The notes beneath the pieces were generated by a model. It searched no databases and had not been told where the DNA came from. It saw only the letters and a list, made by a program, of their open reading frames with translations. From assembly GCA_037974665.1 (NCBI GenBank), contig CM075765.1, positions 18,489,648 through 18,553,647 on the forward strand: DNA of 64,000 nt, in the 5' to 3' direction. Shown piece after piece: positions 1 to 11,850 of the stretch. The position numbers and the translations under genes were made by a program. The stretch's first letter is position 1, and every line of letters begins with the position of its first letter. Source of the DNA: Ehretia macrophylla (taxonomy: Eukaryota; Streptophyta; Magnoliopsida; Boraginales; Ehretiaceae).

Positions 1-735
1 GTTGATAAATTGTTGAAATGCTAATGTTACTTATCGTATGTGTTTGTAATTGTTCATTATTCAACTTTACGCGTAACTTTTGACACTGGTGATTAGTCAA
101 CTTTTATGGGTTGAGATTAGAAAAGAAAAAGAACAAGACATTTTACATTATATTATTATTTAAAATTTAAGGACAATTGTGTATAATAATATACTAGCAT
201 TAGCAACAACCATAGATTCATCTTGAGGACGTAAGTGTAATTTAACAAGAAAGGTTAAGTTTTTTTAGTTTGGATAAATAGAGAGGTAATTGTAAGACAA
301 GTCTTCAAAATTATGATAACTCAAGAGAGGAAATAGGTGATTTCTTAAATTGAAACTCATATGAATTTTTCAATTATATCAGCATCTTGTATTATTCCAT
401 TTACTATCTTTTTATCCTTACCCAAAATGAAAATTACAAAAAAAGAATTAAAAAAAAAAAAAACTACTTAAGAACAGCTTCGATGTGCTGCAAGCAATTA
501 ACAGAAAAATCTGTCGTGAAATATATCGACTCCCGCAAACTGAACTTGACTGGTGAATCATTTGGTTTCAGTTCTACCTATTCTTGCTTATTTATTTGTA
601 AAAGAAAGAAACTGGGATCAGATTGGAATTCAGCAAAATATCAGTTTTCATGATATGAAAATTTGACCCATGATATTTTCTTTTATATAAAGAGAAACTT
701 ACTTTACGTAAAATTATATTAGCTCTATCCAATAA

Positions 736-1606
736 CATGGGCAGAGCCACATTGGCCCCAGTGTATGCATGTGCATACATTGAGACCAATGTGGCTAATT
801 ACTGTACATTTATTAAATTAAACAAATAGATGCATTTTTTTTTTTTTTTGGTTATAGCTAAATATTTTTAGAATTGTATGTATATACTCAGCTATTTTTA
901 TAAATTTAAGTATTATGCTACATTGTTATTTTTCGATTCAAGTTCGTTACGTTAATATACAAAAACTAATAACTTGAATTATTTAGTATGACAATTTTTT
1001 ATTAATCATTATATCTTTCATTCTATTGGTTTGGCTTGATTCGTAACCCGTTCTTGCATCTCTGCTGTAATTATTCAATTAATATCTTAAACTTTGTGAT
1101 TAGTGGTCTATGTAAAAGTTAAAAAAAAAAAGTGATTTACTTGTTGTAAATTTCTTTTTTCTTAATAAAACTGTAAACAAATTTGGAGTGGTTTGTTGTG
1201 CATTTCATATATTGAAAGAGGTTTAATCATATTGCACAGAAGGAGGAATTTTTATTTGATGAATTCATTCTTTAATTTTGTTGATTTTTAGGAGTGTGAT
1301 TACATATATAATTTCTCTATGTGTATTATCGTGAGCTTGTATTTGTTTATTTATCTTAGTCATTTATTTTTCTCTATTTTATTTGTTATATCATTATTGT
1401 ACCAGGAGAGTTATGTCTTAAAAATTTTGTTTATACTTTAGTACTTACATTTTTTAATTGTTATAATGTTCGTAAATTAAATATTAATTTATGTATAAAT
1501 GAGTGTCCATGAACTATTTGTTACTGAATGTATCACTGTCAGAGGCAGAGCCAGGCATCAGGCGGGGTGCCTACATTGACTCTTGGTACCTGACTTCGTC
1601 CCTACC
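736..1606 (+). mobile_element. Non-autonomous hAT-like element, copy A
   Basis: The left end begins with a GGGCAGAGCC-type terminus, followed at once by an inverted repeat built around TGTATGCA and TGCATACA (about 745-796). The right end (about 1541-1605) resembles the right end of the hAT-like element at 18376-19139. The two share the GAGTGTCC..GAACT block and then the TAGGCA / CAGGTACC-like terminal stretch. No transposase reading frame is visible. An exact 8-bp target duplication could not be fixed, so the borders are approximate. The family assignment rests on the resemblance to the better-bounded copy. Confidence 0.5.
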
Positions 1607-2567
1607 CAAGACTATATGTTTTATAGCACAGAGACATGCAAAAACGCATGCTCCAAGCAAATAAAAAAACTAAAAAATTTTGTTACAATAAAGATGTAAA
1701 TCTAAACTCGAAACTTTTAATCATAAAAAAAGACTACCCAACAAATTCCAATATAATTTAGTAGATGTTGGCTGGTCAATTCTATAATGCTGAGACCGCC
1801 TCACGAGAGTGCATACACATCACATATTCCTTATAAAGTTGGATCGACGTCTTAATAACAGGCTTACAGTGATAGCTTGACAAGTAATATCAAATGGAAA
1901 AATTCTTACATTAGTCTAGATTGATAGGTCAGTCTTACACATAGTTTGTGAGACTTATATATATAGATCCTACTAATATGTGAGAGACTGACATTAGTCC
2001 GGACTAATTGATCAAGAGTTTCTCTATCAAATGAAGGTTCATACACATTAGTTACATATGTATGTGCATTGTGAGGACTATAAACTTTAGTTTTTTCTCG
2101 TAACGTATATGCATTTACTTGTGACACGCTATCTCATAGTCATTTTAATCTCCATCAATGTGTGTCTTAAAAAAAGGACCATCCCATAGCCTCAAGGAAG
2201 AAGGGATGTTACAAGTCCTCCACCTTTCCTTCTAAATAATCTTCTACACCTCTATGATAGTCTATTTTGTTTTCTAATCAAATCCTCTCATAAACAGAGA
2301 GTGGTAATTATTAGGTTTTATATATCTTTGATAAGGTCCACATCATTACTTGAATCATCCTCATATAGTCTATCGAGGAATTAGGAGAAGCTAGTGAACT
2401 TCGTTTATAATTAACTGTCCAAATTATAATATTTCCCATCTACTTCTTTCTATTATAAAAATGTCAAAGTCAACTTGACGCTATCAATTTTTCTTTTTCG
2501 GTTTGATGCACCATGTATGAAAACCAAAATAAGGTCACTAACATGTGCATGCTGTTTGAACAAAAGT
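1607..2567. other. Intergenic, nothing recognised
   Basis: AT-rich DNA with short reading frames only. I see no splice pattern, domain or repeat that can be supported. Confidence 0.5.
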
Positions 2568-3315
2568 GTTATAGCTTATTTGGATTGGGAAAAATGGGGG
2601 GAAAGGGGAAGGATGGTGAAGGACCTCCCAATCTCTCCCCCTGTTTGTTTTCAAAAGTTTGGGAGGGGAGATGAAATGGATGTAAGCTCATTCCCCCCAA
2701 ATTGGGGTAAAATGGAGGGGAGGGATTATCTACTATTTCTAATACTTATTTTATCTCTTATTTTTTTACATAAATTTCAGACTTACCTTCATCACTCAAC
2801 AACGATAAATCTCATCATTTGTTTCTTCTTCATCTTCTTCCTTTCTCTTCTTCAGTATTTTTGTGTATCTATTTGTGTGATACGGGTGTGTGTTTGTGGT
2901 AGTGGAATTGGATGAAATAGTGGAGAGAAGAGAAGTTGGTGATCAGCCGATGGTGCTTGTGTTTGGAATGTTGGTTGTGTATTTTTTTTATTTATTTTTA
3001 GGACGGGTGGTGTTGTGAGTTGCAATAGAAGAATGAAGAAGATGACAAGGGAAGATGATGAGATAATAAAAAAGAATAAAAAAGATAAAGGATATAGACA
3101 AAATCAAAAAGGGTATAAAAGTTATTTTATACATAAAATTTATTTTCCCCCTTCATTTTCTTTTTAATCCAAACAAAAGAAACTCATCACCCTTTATAAT
3201 TATCTCTTTTATAAAATTATCCAATTCAAACATGATTTAATTCTTCTATCTACTCTCTTTTATAATATTCTCATTTCCTCTCTTTTATTAATGCCTGAAT
3301 AGAGCTAGATAAACA
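2568..3315. mobile_element. Degenerate MITE-like repeat
   Basis: The left part carries TTATTTGGATTGGG, and the right part carries a loosely complementary end (TGCCTGAATAGAG). Between them are blocks rich in GGGAGGGG and its complement, including a short inverted pair around 2625-2720. This look fits Tourist/PIF-type or similar MITEs, but no target duplication was found. An open frame across 2475-2915 is low-complexity and not gene-like. Confidence 0.35.
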
Positions 3316-3802
3316 AAGTATCACGCTTTACAGAGATTTTCACGTTTACCCAATTAAAATGACTCTTATCGACCTAGAAAGCATTATGTATTAATGTTGC
3401 ATATCCTGTTTGCATCAAAGTAAGAATTTGGACATGACATCACTACGTCAACAGTAGAGACGATTAGGTTAAGGTTTTGGGATAGTATAAATCTAGTAAC
3501 CTACTATCTACATGTATTTTTCTCGAATATGATATTGGAAAAATTAATGTCAACCAATTAGGCAAGGATACATATATCAAAGGTGAATATTCAATGAAAC
3601 ATGTATGAGAAGAACCAAATATCCCATTATATAGTATATATTTATCGTTTAAACTTTTCAAACGCATCTACTATATTATATAATGCGTTATAGTCACTTG
3701 TTAATTCTCATCGACCGCCCAACCAAATTTAATTGTCCAAATAAATTTATAAATTCCCAAGCAATGGACAAGAACTATCAAGTTTTTTGACAAAAAAAAA
3801 AA

Positions 3803-3822
3803 ACACACACACACACACACAC
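3803..3822. repeat. (AC)n microsatellite
   Basis: Ten AC units directly after an A-run. The surrounding 3316-4160 holds nothing else I can name. Confidence 0.9.
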
Positions 3823-4166
3823 TCAATTGTCAAAGTAATTCTCTACAATTGGCATAAATTTCACGAAATGTATATGCTTCTTAGAAGTATTAATTTCACT
3901 TTATCCATATATCAAGAGGACTACAAGGAAGACAATTGATTGAGCATTGTATAATGTATTATGTATACCAGATGGAAAGAACTCAACCATTGATGCTTGA
4001 TCACTTCCATTGCCATCAAGCTTGGATGATTTATTCCTATGTACAATTTAGCAATGCGCCAACCAAAGAAATGAAGTGTGAGTTTCGATAATCAATTAGG
4101 TTGAGACAAAAGTATACATGTGCCATGATTCAATAGGCCACCCATCCATGTCATGTGTCCAAATAT

Positions 4167-4415
4167 AAAAACTTAAGGCTTTCCCCAACTCTAATTAATC
4201 AAATCACACAAGTTAGTATAAATTTCTTTATACAATTAATACTAAACAGTCTTCTTACGACTGTATCTAATTTTCTGATCTTTTTTTTTTTTTTTTTTTA
4301 TAAAAAACTTAAGGCTTTCCCCAACTCTAATTAATCAAATCACAATAGTATAAATTTCTTTATACAATTAATACTAAACAGTCTTCTTACGACTGTATCT
4401 AATTTTCTGATCTTT
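4167..4415. repeat. Tandem duplication, two copies of about 115 bp
   Basis: Copies lie at 4167-4282 and 4302-4415, separated by a run of T. Both run from ACTTAAGGCTTTCCCCAAC to TTTCTGATCTTT and are nearly identical, with a small indel (CACACAAGTT versus CACAA). The near identity implies a recent local duplication. Confidence 0.85.
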
Positions 4416-4420
4416 AAAAA

Positions 4421-5197
4421 AAAAACAGAAGTTTAAAGTCTTATACCATCAAGAAGGAAAGATCAGGAAAATCGTGTAATCTGATATGTTTGGTACGAAA
4501 TAAATTTATAATCATAAAATTGAATCTCTATTCTAATAATAATTTATTTGGACCTCTCAAAGAGCAATGTCTCATTCTAATTCATCTTGAAAGATTCCAT
4601 CCACAGAAAGAAAGTTTATTTTTATTTTTTTATATGAAGTGCGAATTTAGTTGACAAAATTTGACCACCATTAGATAAATTCTTGGGTACAATAGTCCAC
4701 CCCTACACATATACTAAGCTAGTTCAAAGACAAAATTCTAAAGTAATGAAAAGTATCAAATTTACAATCTCATAAAAGCGATTTTACCTTCGTTACAGCT
4801 GAACCATGTCCCTGGGCCACAATCAAAAAGTGCGTAAACAATAGAGATTAATAGTGAGACATTTATAAATATTAGGAGACCAATTGCATAATTTCTAAAA
4901 TAATAAAAAATTAAATATTCAAAATATGTAAATAATGGAAATTAATTGTGAGATTTTCCACTAACTATTATTGATTTATAGATTTTTTTTTTTTTTGGGG
5001 TATATCTTTCGACCGTCCAAGGTAGAAATATGATTTTGAAGAAATAGTCAAAAAAAAGGATAATAATGCGCTATTTATGAACTCAACCATCCAATCTCAT
5101 ACACGAGTCATGCAAAGACTAGCTACAAAGTCACACTGCCATCATCACGTACATCAATCATTCAACCCAATCAACACACACTGATCAGTGACCAAAA
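4421..5197 (+). other. Upstream region of the LDIP-like gene
   Basis: Non-coding DNA 5' of the gene starting at 5198. The last 100 bases are C/A-rich (CAATCA, ACACAC) and look like a plant 5' leader. No TATA box can be placed with certainty. Confidence 0.4.
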
Positions 5198-7134
5198 ATG
5201 GCAGACACCACTGAGAAGGCAACAACCAACGGCGGTAGTTTCGCAGAGATGGTTGACAACAACGAACAACAAGATGACTCAAGCTCTTACAAGCCAAAGC
5301 AAACTGATGAAATCACCCTTTTCACCATTCTCAACAATTTGATAACTGCGATTTTGTTTCCTCAGCCGGGTACAAAGTACGCTTCAGCTTCACTGCTCCG
5401 GCGGATCAAAACTTCCTTCTCCGAGAATGTTCCCCTGCTTCGCAAAGCTTCGATGAACACTGCTCACCATGTTCTTCAGTGGACCCGCCGTGGCAGCCCT
5501 CTCCGTGCCCTCCTTGTTGTTTCCGTGAGTAATTATTTATTATTACATAACCCACCCTGTTTTTTCTTTTTTTCGATTTTTGAATTTTTGACAATTTTTT
5601 TGACTTGGGTTTTGTTTCTTTATGTGTTTGTTGATTGAAGTTCCTAATGTTAGAAGGGTTGGTGCTACAATTTCTATTGTGATGACCTCAAATGTCAAGG
5701 CCTTCTCCAAAGAACCAATATGGGTTCAGATTATTAATTTGAAATCCATCCCTGTATAATCCTTCCCCTACACCGAACCTATGATAAACTTGCAGTTAAA
5801 TGACAGTCATCTTTGTATCGGTTTCGTCCTCACTTTATTTGTCCTTCGCAACTGTAGTCTATCTGAAAGAATTTACTCAACTTTTTAGTTTTTTGGTTAT
5901 TCTAGAATTATCTTATTTTCATAGTAAAATTAGTGTTTTACCGTGTTGTTTTCCTCTTTAACACCTGACAATTGCTGCAGGTTGGGACAATCACTCTTCT
6001 GGCTTTGACTGGAGTTCTAGTTTTTATGCTTTTCTTCATTGCAGCGACCATCAATGCGATTGTGATCTCTCTTCTCATGTCTCTAGCTGCAGCAGGAGGA
6101 TTCTTGGCTTTTTTCTTCACCTGTGTCACAGCAATTTATATTGGTGCTCTATCTGTAGCTGTGTGTGTTATTTCTGCTGCAACAATATCAGCGATTATTG
6201 CCGCTCTTGTTGTTACAGGTACATTGTCATATTGTTTTTGCCTTTTCCCATTCTTGGACAGTTTAATTTATGCTACATGTTTATAGTCTTTAATTTCTTT
6301 AAATAGTTAGATTACTTGAATCTTCGAATTATCCATTAATACGAAGAAGACAAGAATTAATTCCAAGGAGGAGAACCACGTCTCCTTGTTCTGAAATGAG
6401 AAAAATAGAAGACAAGAACATTAAATTCGATTATATGGCATTTACTTGGGCTTATCATACTTTGTTAATATTTTTATAGATTCCATCAGAGTAAGGCGAC
6501 AGACTCGCAGAGTATACGCTTCCCACACAAATTCGATGAAGTCACTAAATAACATAATTATGAAGGATGAAAAACTTACCCAGTAGCAACAGCGATAACT
6601 TACCACATAATTCAATCTAGACAATGGCAGGAACTTCAAAGCGTTAAAACGAATATTCTACTTGGCACACACATTGCTTTCCTTCTTTAAGTTCCTGAAA
6701 ATTGTGTACATTAAGGGGGTACTGAATGGTGAGTGATCAAGAGGTTAGTTTGTTGGAACAGACTTACTAATCTGAAGAAGATCGGCACTCTTATCAAGTC
6801 TACTTTGTGTTTTAGTACTATGATTGGGTGATGATAGAGTTATATCTACCTCTCTATGCAATGCACTACCTAAAGAATAATTTTTTTCGCTGAGATATCT
6901 GAGAAAGGTCTAGTCTGTAAAGAAAGAACGAGTCATAGCAATGCTTCTTGTGTTTCTTCTTTATCTTTTGTAACATCTGAAGCTTCTATTCTCGGTTCAG
7001 GTTGGATAGGATTTTTCTGGGTAGTATGGCTGGCAATCAGGAAAAGTGTATCCCTGGCGAAGCGTTCCTTGAACATAACTGGTTCAGCTCTCTCTTCTTA
7101 TTCATCTGCTCGGCATGCTCGTCGCCATAAGTAA
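5198..7134 (+). CDS. LDIP: LDIP-like lipid-droplet-associated protein (three exons)
   Basis: Exons are 5198-5524, 5981-6218 and 7001-7134. Each intron has GT..AG borders (GTGAGT and GTACAT donors; GCAG and TCAG acceptors), and the phases join cleanly to give 232 residues. The start codon has a good context (A at -3, G at +4). Residues 1-45 are polar and acidic. Residues 50-105 are predicted to hold amphipathic helices, including LLRRIKTSFSENVPLLRKA. Residues 104-200 form one long hydrophobic region rich in Ala, Ile, Val and Phe, without charges. The tail is basic (SARHARRHK). The conserved-looking blocks QWTRRGSPLRALLVVSVGTI and ATISAI..TGWIGFFWVVWLA resemble the plant LDIP family (At5g16550). 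That family partners LDAP on cytosolic lipid droplets and helps droplet formation. The function is inferred from remembered similarity. An otherwise unnamed hydrophobic-domain membrane protein is the main alternative. Confidence 0.7.
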
Positions 7135-8651
7135 TCAAACAAGCTATCAGATTCAAGATTGAAAGGCTACTACAGAGAAAAGCCAGTTTGTATATATATA
7201 TAGATGCCTTGCTCTGTTGGCCTTCTTGGATCTATGGAGTGATAATATGTTGGTGTGTGTTTTACATCTCCGGTGTGCAAGTATGAAGGAAATAGTGAAA
7301 TATGGTAGCTAAGTCCTCGTTTATCTTCAGTGTTCTACTGAACTTTTCCTTGTAATCATATACAGCGGCATTGCATATATGGTTTTATTATTAGTGCCTT
7401 GGTATTTGCTGCTACAGTTTACTGTGAAAATGTGGTTATCGAAATGGTTTCAGGAACCTACTTTGCCAGGAAAACTCAAACATTTTTAATAGAAGGCATC
7501 AATGCCCCCTAGACGCATAATTCACGTGTGTATAGAATCTTTTTTGTAACGTTATATAAGGTGATCGAAGTCAGGTGCTAAGTTCTCGAAGTCACAAATT
7601 TGACCGGTCATATACGGGAATTTCATACTTATCATCATCCATTATTGTGGCAGTTTCTCATAAATGAGTGGCACGAGGAAGGAAAAAGCGAATATCATTA
7701 CTCCATTTTTGGTGGATTGGGCTGCATCCTTTTTTTGGGCCTGGCCCATTTTTGTTATGATGCTTAGATCTTTTGGTTTTTTCCATTTGATTGTAAATTT
7801 TTCTGTGGGCTCTTGTTTTGGGCCTTTTTTTTTTTTTTCGATTATGAAGTATCTCATGGACCAAAAAAATAAATTATAATCTTGAACACATCACATAAAT
7901 AGCAAGATGCAACCGCCACTATGCCTACCTGCTTCTCATTTTGTAATAGGCCAAATACCTCCTTTTAATATTTATTTAAAAAATGGAAAGTAAATTAAGT
8001 TGCAGAGAAAAACTACAAAATGCTAATGAACAGTCTTATATCCAGTATTGAGGAGAGTAAAATGATAATGCAAAAACGACTAGCTATTAATGTTAAGTCT
8101 TGTTTGGATTTCTTCTTCTTCTCTCTCTTTTTTTTTTTGGTTTTTTTTTTCCTATAAATGGAAAATTTGATTCTACTTTTTCTTTGTAAATATTTTTCCA
8201 ACCAAGCACTAGTATTATGTAATTTGGTACGACATTATTATCAAAATATTAAGTTTTTTTCACCGTGGAAATTAGCTCTCTCTATTGTATATATTTTTCC
8301 TCTTTAGTTGTTTGTTAAGTAATTCAATATGACAAGTATAATTTTGAACCAAAACGCTTTATTTCATTGCAAAAAGTTCATGGAAGCAATTATAATACTG
8401 TCTTACACAACGATTTGGATCCCCTAATAATATTTAACGTTATACCCTTATTAGAAAGATCAATGGCAGTTAAGTTAATAGAATTATGATAAAATAATTT
8501 AAAACATTGAGTGTGAAGATTAAATAACTTTACCATCACTTTTAACACCATTAATTACACAATGTGACATGCTGATTCGTCGTGGGATATAGTCAAAATT
8601 GGATTATAAATTACTTCATTAAATAATGTCTTTTAATATGCGGGAAAAAAA
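7135..8651. other. 3' flank of the LDIP-like gene and intergenic DNA
   Basis: The first 300 bases are probably the 3' UTR (T-rich, with TGTAAT motifs near 7350). After that there is AT-rich DNA with poly-T and poly-A runs near 7830 and 8130. Short open frames at 7642-7879 overlap on both strands and are not supported. Confidence 0.4.
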
Positions 8652-8833
8652 GAGAAATGTTATATATCATTCTATTTTTATTACTCAAATATCATTTTCT
8701 ATGTGTATGCTTAGTTGACATATTAAAAAAAGAAAGAAAAATTAAAAAAAATGTTATTTTAGTATGCCAACTAAGCATTCATATAAGAGGTGGTATTTAA
8801 GTGATAAAAATAGAGTGGTATATAGTAATGTTC
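8652..8833. mobile_element. MITE with 10-bp target duplication, copy 1
   Basis: A 182-bp foldback element. The left arm (ATGTTATATATCATTCTATT) and the right arm are imperfect inverted complements over about 70 bases. The element is flanked by the direct repeat GGGAAAAAAA at 8642-8651 and 8834-8843. It has no coding capacity. The length of the target duplication suggests a Mutator-type element, but the A-run makes that length uncertain. A related element lies near 21234-21380. Confidence 0.75.
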
Positions 8834-9825
8834 GGGAAAAAAATCTAACATTTTAATGTGCGTTTGCATGCAAAGGTTTTAATAATAAGCTTCACCAAAG
8901 CTTTTAATAGATTAGGACTTGAAAAAGACTCAAACCATCACAATACATGTACTGGACCTTGCAACTGCAAATTGAGATACCACCTTATCTGATCTCTTCT
9001 TTCATTTGGCCCGACAGAGACCACCTTTTCTAGTTTTTAAGCTATGACAAAATCTGTAGAATAATGCTATGTTCAACTTTGGTCAAATCAGTTAGTGCAG
9101 AAAGGTCTCCGAATCATGTTGACTTGTTATATTAAAGAGGTTTGAAGTTTGAACCGTGGTTTCAATCTCCATAACTTATAAGGGTTAAAATAGTTCAAGG
9201 GCATAAGAGTAAAATAGTTAGTGAAAGACGGGGACAAACTCGTAAAATGGCTATAACTGATTCTCGAGGATAAATGATTCCCTGAACACAAATGGACTCC
9301 CGAGCTATAACTCTTACTTTGTCATTATGTATGACTTAACACTGAGACCCACACCACAAGTAACTATAAATAGTAAACTCTACAGTAGTCAAGAGGTAAT
9401 TAAGAAATCTTACACATTGCTTTAATATTAGCTCATGATTTAACCTTTAAGTCCGACCTTTGAATTTAATACTAAATTGAGCGTTGGAGCTATCCTACGA
9501 GATATATCCCATGTCTCATCTTGTTCTGTTTTACAGGTCTTCCACCCAAGAATAAACATTTTCTATTCGAGGATCTAGGTCGGAGAATTTTTACCTTAAC
9601 ACTCTCCCAATCATGTTGTCTATTTTCAATCCTTCCTACACTGGGATCTGCATAGGGGCAAAGTGTATGTCATAATCTGTTGATTTATTAAAGCTTGACA
9701 TGAGATCTAGCATCTTAATAGAACAGGTTCTTGTCTAGAAAACAGATTATCATTGTCTTCATCGTAGATTAAAAGACATAGATTATGGGTTCGGTAGCTG
9801 CCAACCAAGATTGTTTGTCATACCA

Positions 9826-9895
9826 AATAAAACAGGCAAAAAGCTGACAGATTGAAAATTAATAAAACAGGCAAAAAGCTGACAGATTGAAAATT
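9826..9895. repeat. Perfect 35-bp tandem duplication
   Basis: Units 9826-9860 and 9861-9895 are identical and contain AACAGGCAAAAAGCTGACAG. Confidence 0.9.
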
Positions 9896-10389
9896 ATGTT
9901 CCAAAGTTTCTGTTTTGGGACATTGAGCTTTGAGTTTCATAATTTGAGCATGAATTATTTAAGGGCTTGAGAGAAAGCTCCTAATTTATACGAATAGGTA
10001 AAAGGTGTGTTGCTTAGCTGCAATTATTGCTAAGGACAAAAGTAATGTTTGTATCCACGTTACAAGAATAAGTTGTATCGCGTTATGTTTGGACGCTAAA
10101 GATTTTATTAGTCTTTCTCACTCAATTTTGTCTTTATAATTATGGAGGCTGAAATCGGATTCAAACTCTCTGATAACAAACCATTTCATCCAACTCTTGA
10201 ATGTCTATTAGTTTCTCTTGCTCTTGATCATGTAACCATATTTTGGACTGATTTAGCAAATACGTCACACAATCTCTTAAATAAGCAACAAATTTAATCA
10301 TGTAACATATGGAAGACTAAATTACTACGATCGCCTTATATGAAGGTCGCTTCACCTTTGCACCGGTGGGGGTTGCATCCCCCATTGGT

Positions 10390-10500
10390 CCCAAAGTATT
10401 CTTAGAATATTGTTTCATGACATGTTATCAGAGTTCAGTCTTAAATTAATCTTGTCTATCCACATATAATCTCTTCTCGTTGGCTGTATTCTTCTATGCT
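10390..10500. mobile_element. Possible LTR-retroelement fossil (end of LTR)
   Basis: TTATCAGAGTTCAG at about 10428 resembles the initiator-methionine tRNA primer site (TATCAGAGC type) found just inside many plant LTR elements. Nothing else of the element can be recognised. It is an old scrap at most. Confidence 0.2.
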
Positions 10501-11439
10501 AGCTCTCGGGCATAGCACTTATCACTGAACTTTGTTCATTCATTTTAGCTCTGGTTTTCAAAGTTGCTTATTCAATCATAGGCTACTCTATTCTAAAATC
10601 AATGGTATTAAGATAAAACCTCATGTTTCTTAACACAAGCCAAAAAAAACTAATTTTCGACGGGGCAAAACAGTCGAGTAAGCCCAGGCCTGACATAATT
10701 AAAGGTCAAAACTCACTTTTTTTTTTGATCTGAGAAGGTCAAAACTCACTTAAAGGGCACAACTAGCTCCAATATGACATCAAGGGTATGTATGAAATGG
10801 TGATAATGAGCACAGGAGGAAAACCCTAATTTTGGGGAAAAAAATTTAGCACTGATTAACCTTTCAAAAACTGTCACAAAGACGTGAGGTGAGGAATTAG
10901 AAGGTTTAATTTCTGACCCAAAAAAAAACCTATAAGGTTTAATTCAGATGTTTAGAATGAGTGCTCTGAAAACAATAAACATAAGGATGCCCAAAATAAT
11001 GTTTTTAGGGGAGGTATAACCAAATTACAAAATAATCATCCGAGAAGATGTTTCAATATTTTTATCTTTTTTCAATTGAAAAGGCAAGGGTTCTAATAAA
11101 TGACTCACAATATAATTGGCTAGTCAATCCACGCACCGGGTTACCTCTGAATAACCATGGACTAATTGGAACCAGTCATTCAAATCTTCTGTTAATTGAA
11201 TTATATTCTGACACCCCCACACCCCTTCTCATGTAATTTGGCGATATTTTAGCTTTGATTTTATGTTAAGAATTAATAAGTGATTTTGAATGGAGTTGGC
11301 TCAAGATCTTAATAAGTGATTTTTGAGTTAGTGATTTTTTGATGTGAAAGGAATTTATATTCTAACATTTTTACCCACTAGCATGCACACATAGACATAG
11401 ACAAAGAGGGAGGATAGTATTTTCCTCATTCTTTTTTTT

Positions 11440-11580
11440 TTGATTTAAGAAAGTCTTAAAGCATTTTACATCACCTAAAATGTGACATATGAGAATGAAT
11501 CTCGAGACTTCTTACATCTAAAATAAGAGTCAATTCTCTTTAATTTGCTACTTGTTTTCTATGTATACCACCAGATAAAT
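11440..11580 (-). mobile_element. Degenerate tRNA-derived SINE-like fragment
   Basis: On the minus strand it reads TGGTGGTATAC (A-box like), then AAGTCTCGAGATTCATTCTC (B-box-like region), then a 3' body ending in an oligo-A tract (the T-run at 11435-11442). This is the same order as the well-bounded SINE at 48368-48503, but strongly diverged. Confidence 0.4.
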
Positions 11581-11850
11581 TATAAGCAATGAAACTGTTA
11601 CTTTATCAACTAACCGCCGATGAGGTCTAATTGCCTTCTTCCTCCGTTCTCAACTCCATGAAAGAGAACATAGGAAATGAAAGAAGTCAAGAGAGAGAGA
11701 AGAAGAAGATGAAGAAGAAGAAAGATAACATCAAGAAGCAATGTCGAACGGCGTAACATGCATTTCTCCATTCATGGAAGAGAACAAATCAAGAAAACAA
11801 CAAAATCGAACATGGAGGATATATTAATATATATATATATATATTTATCT

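Larger units (their letters stand above)
8844..11439. other. Intergenic region downstream of the KANADI gene
   Basis: No gene recognised. It holds a perfect 35-bp tandem duplication (9826-9895) and a short stretch near 10390-10500 described separately. A frame at 11048-11236 has no recognisable domain. Confidence 0.4.

Noticed and set aside
2475-2915. 146-codon plus-strand frame
   Set aside because: It runs across a MITE-like repeat, has a low-complexity hydrophobic end, and lacks any domain or promoter context.
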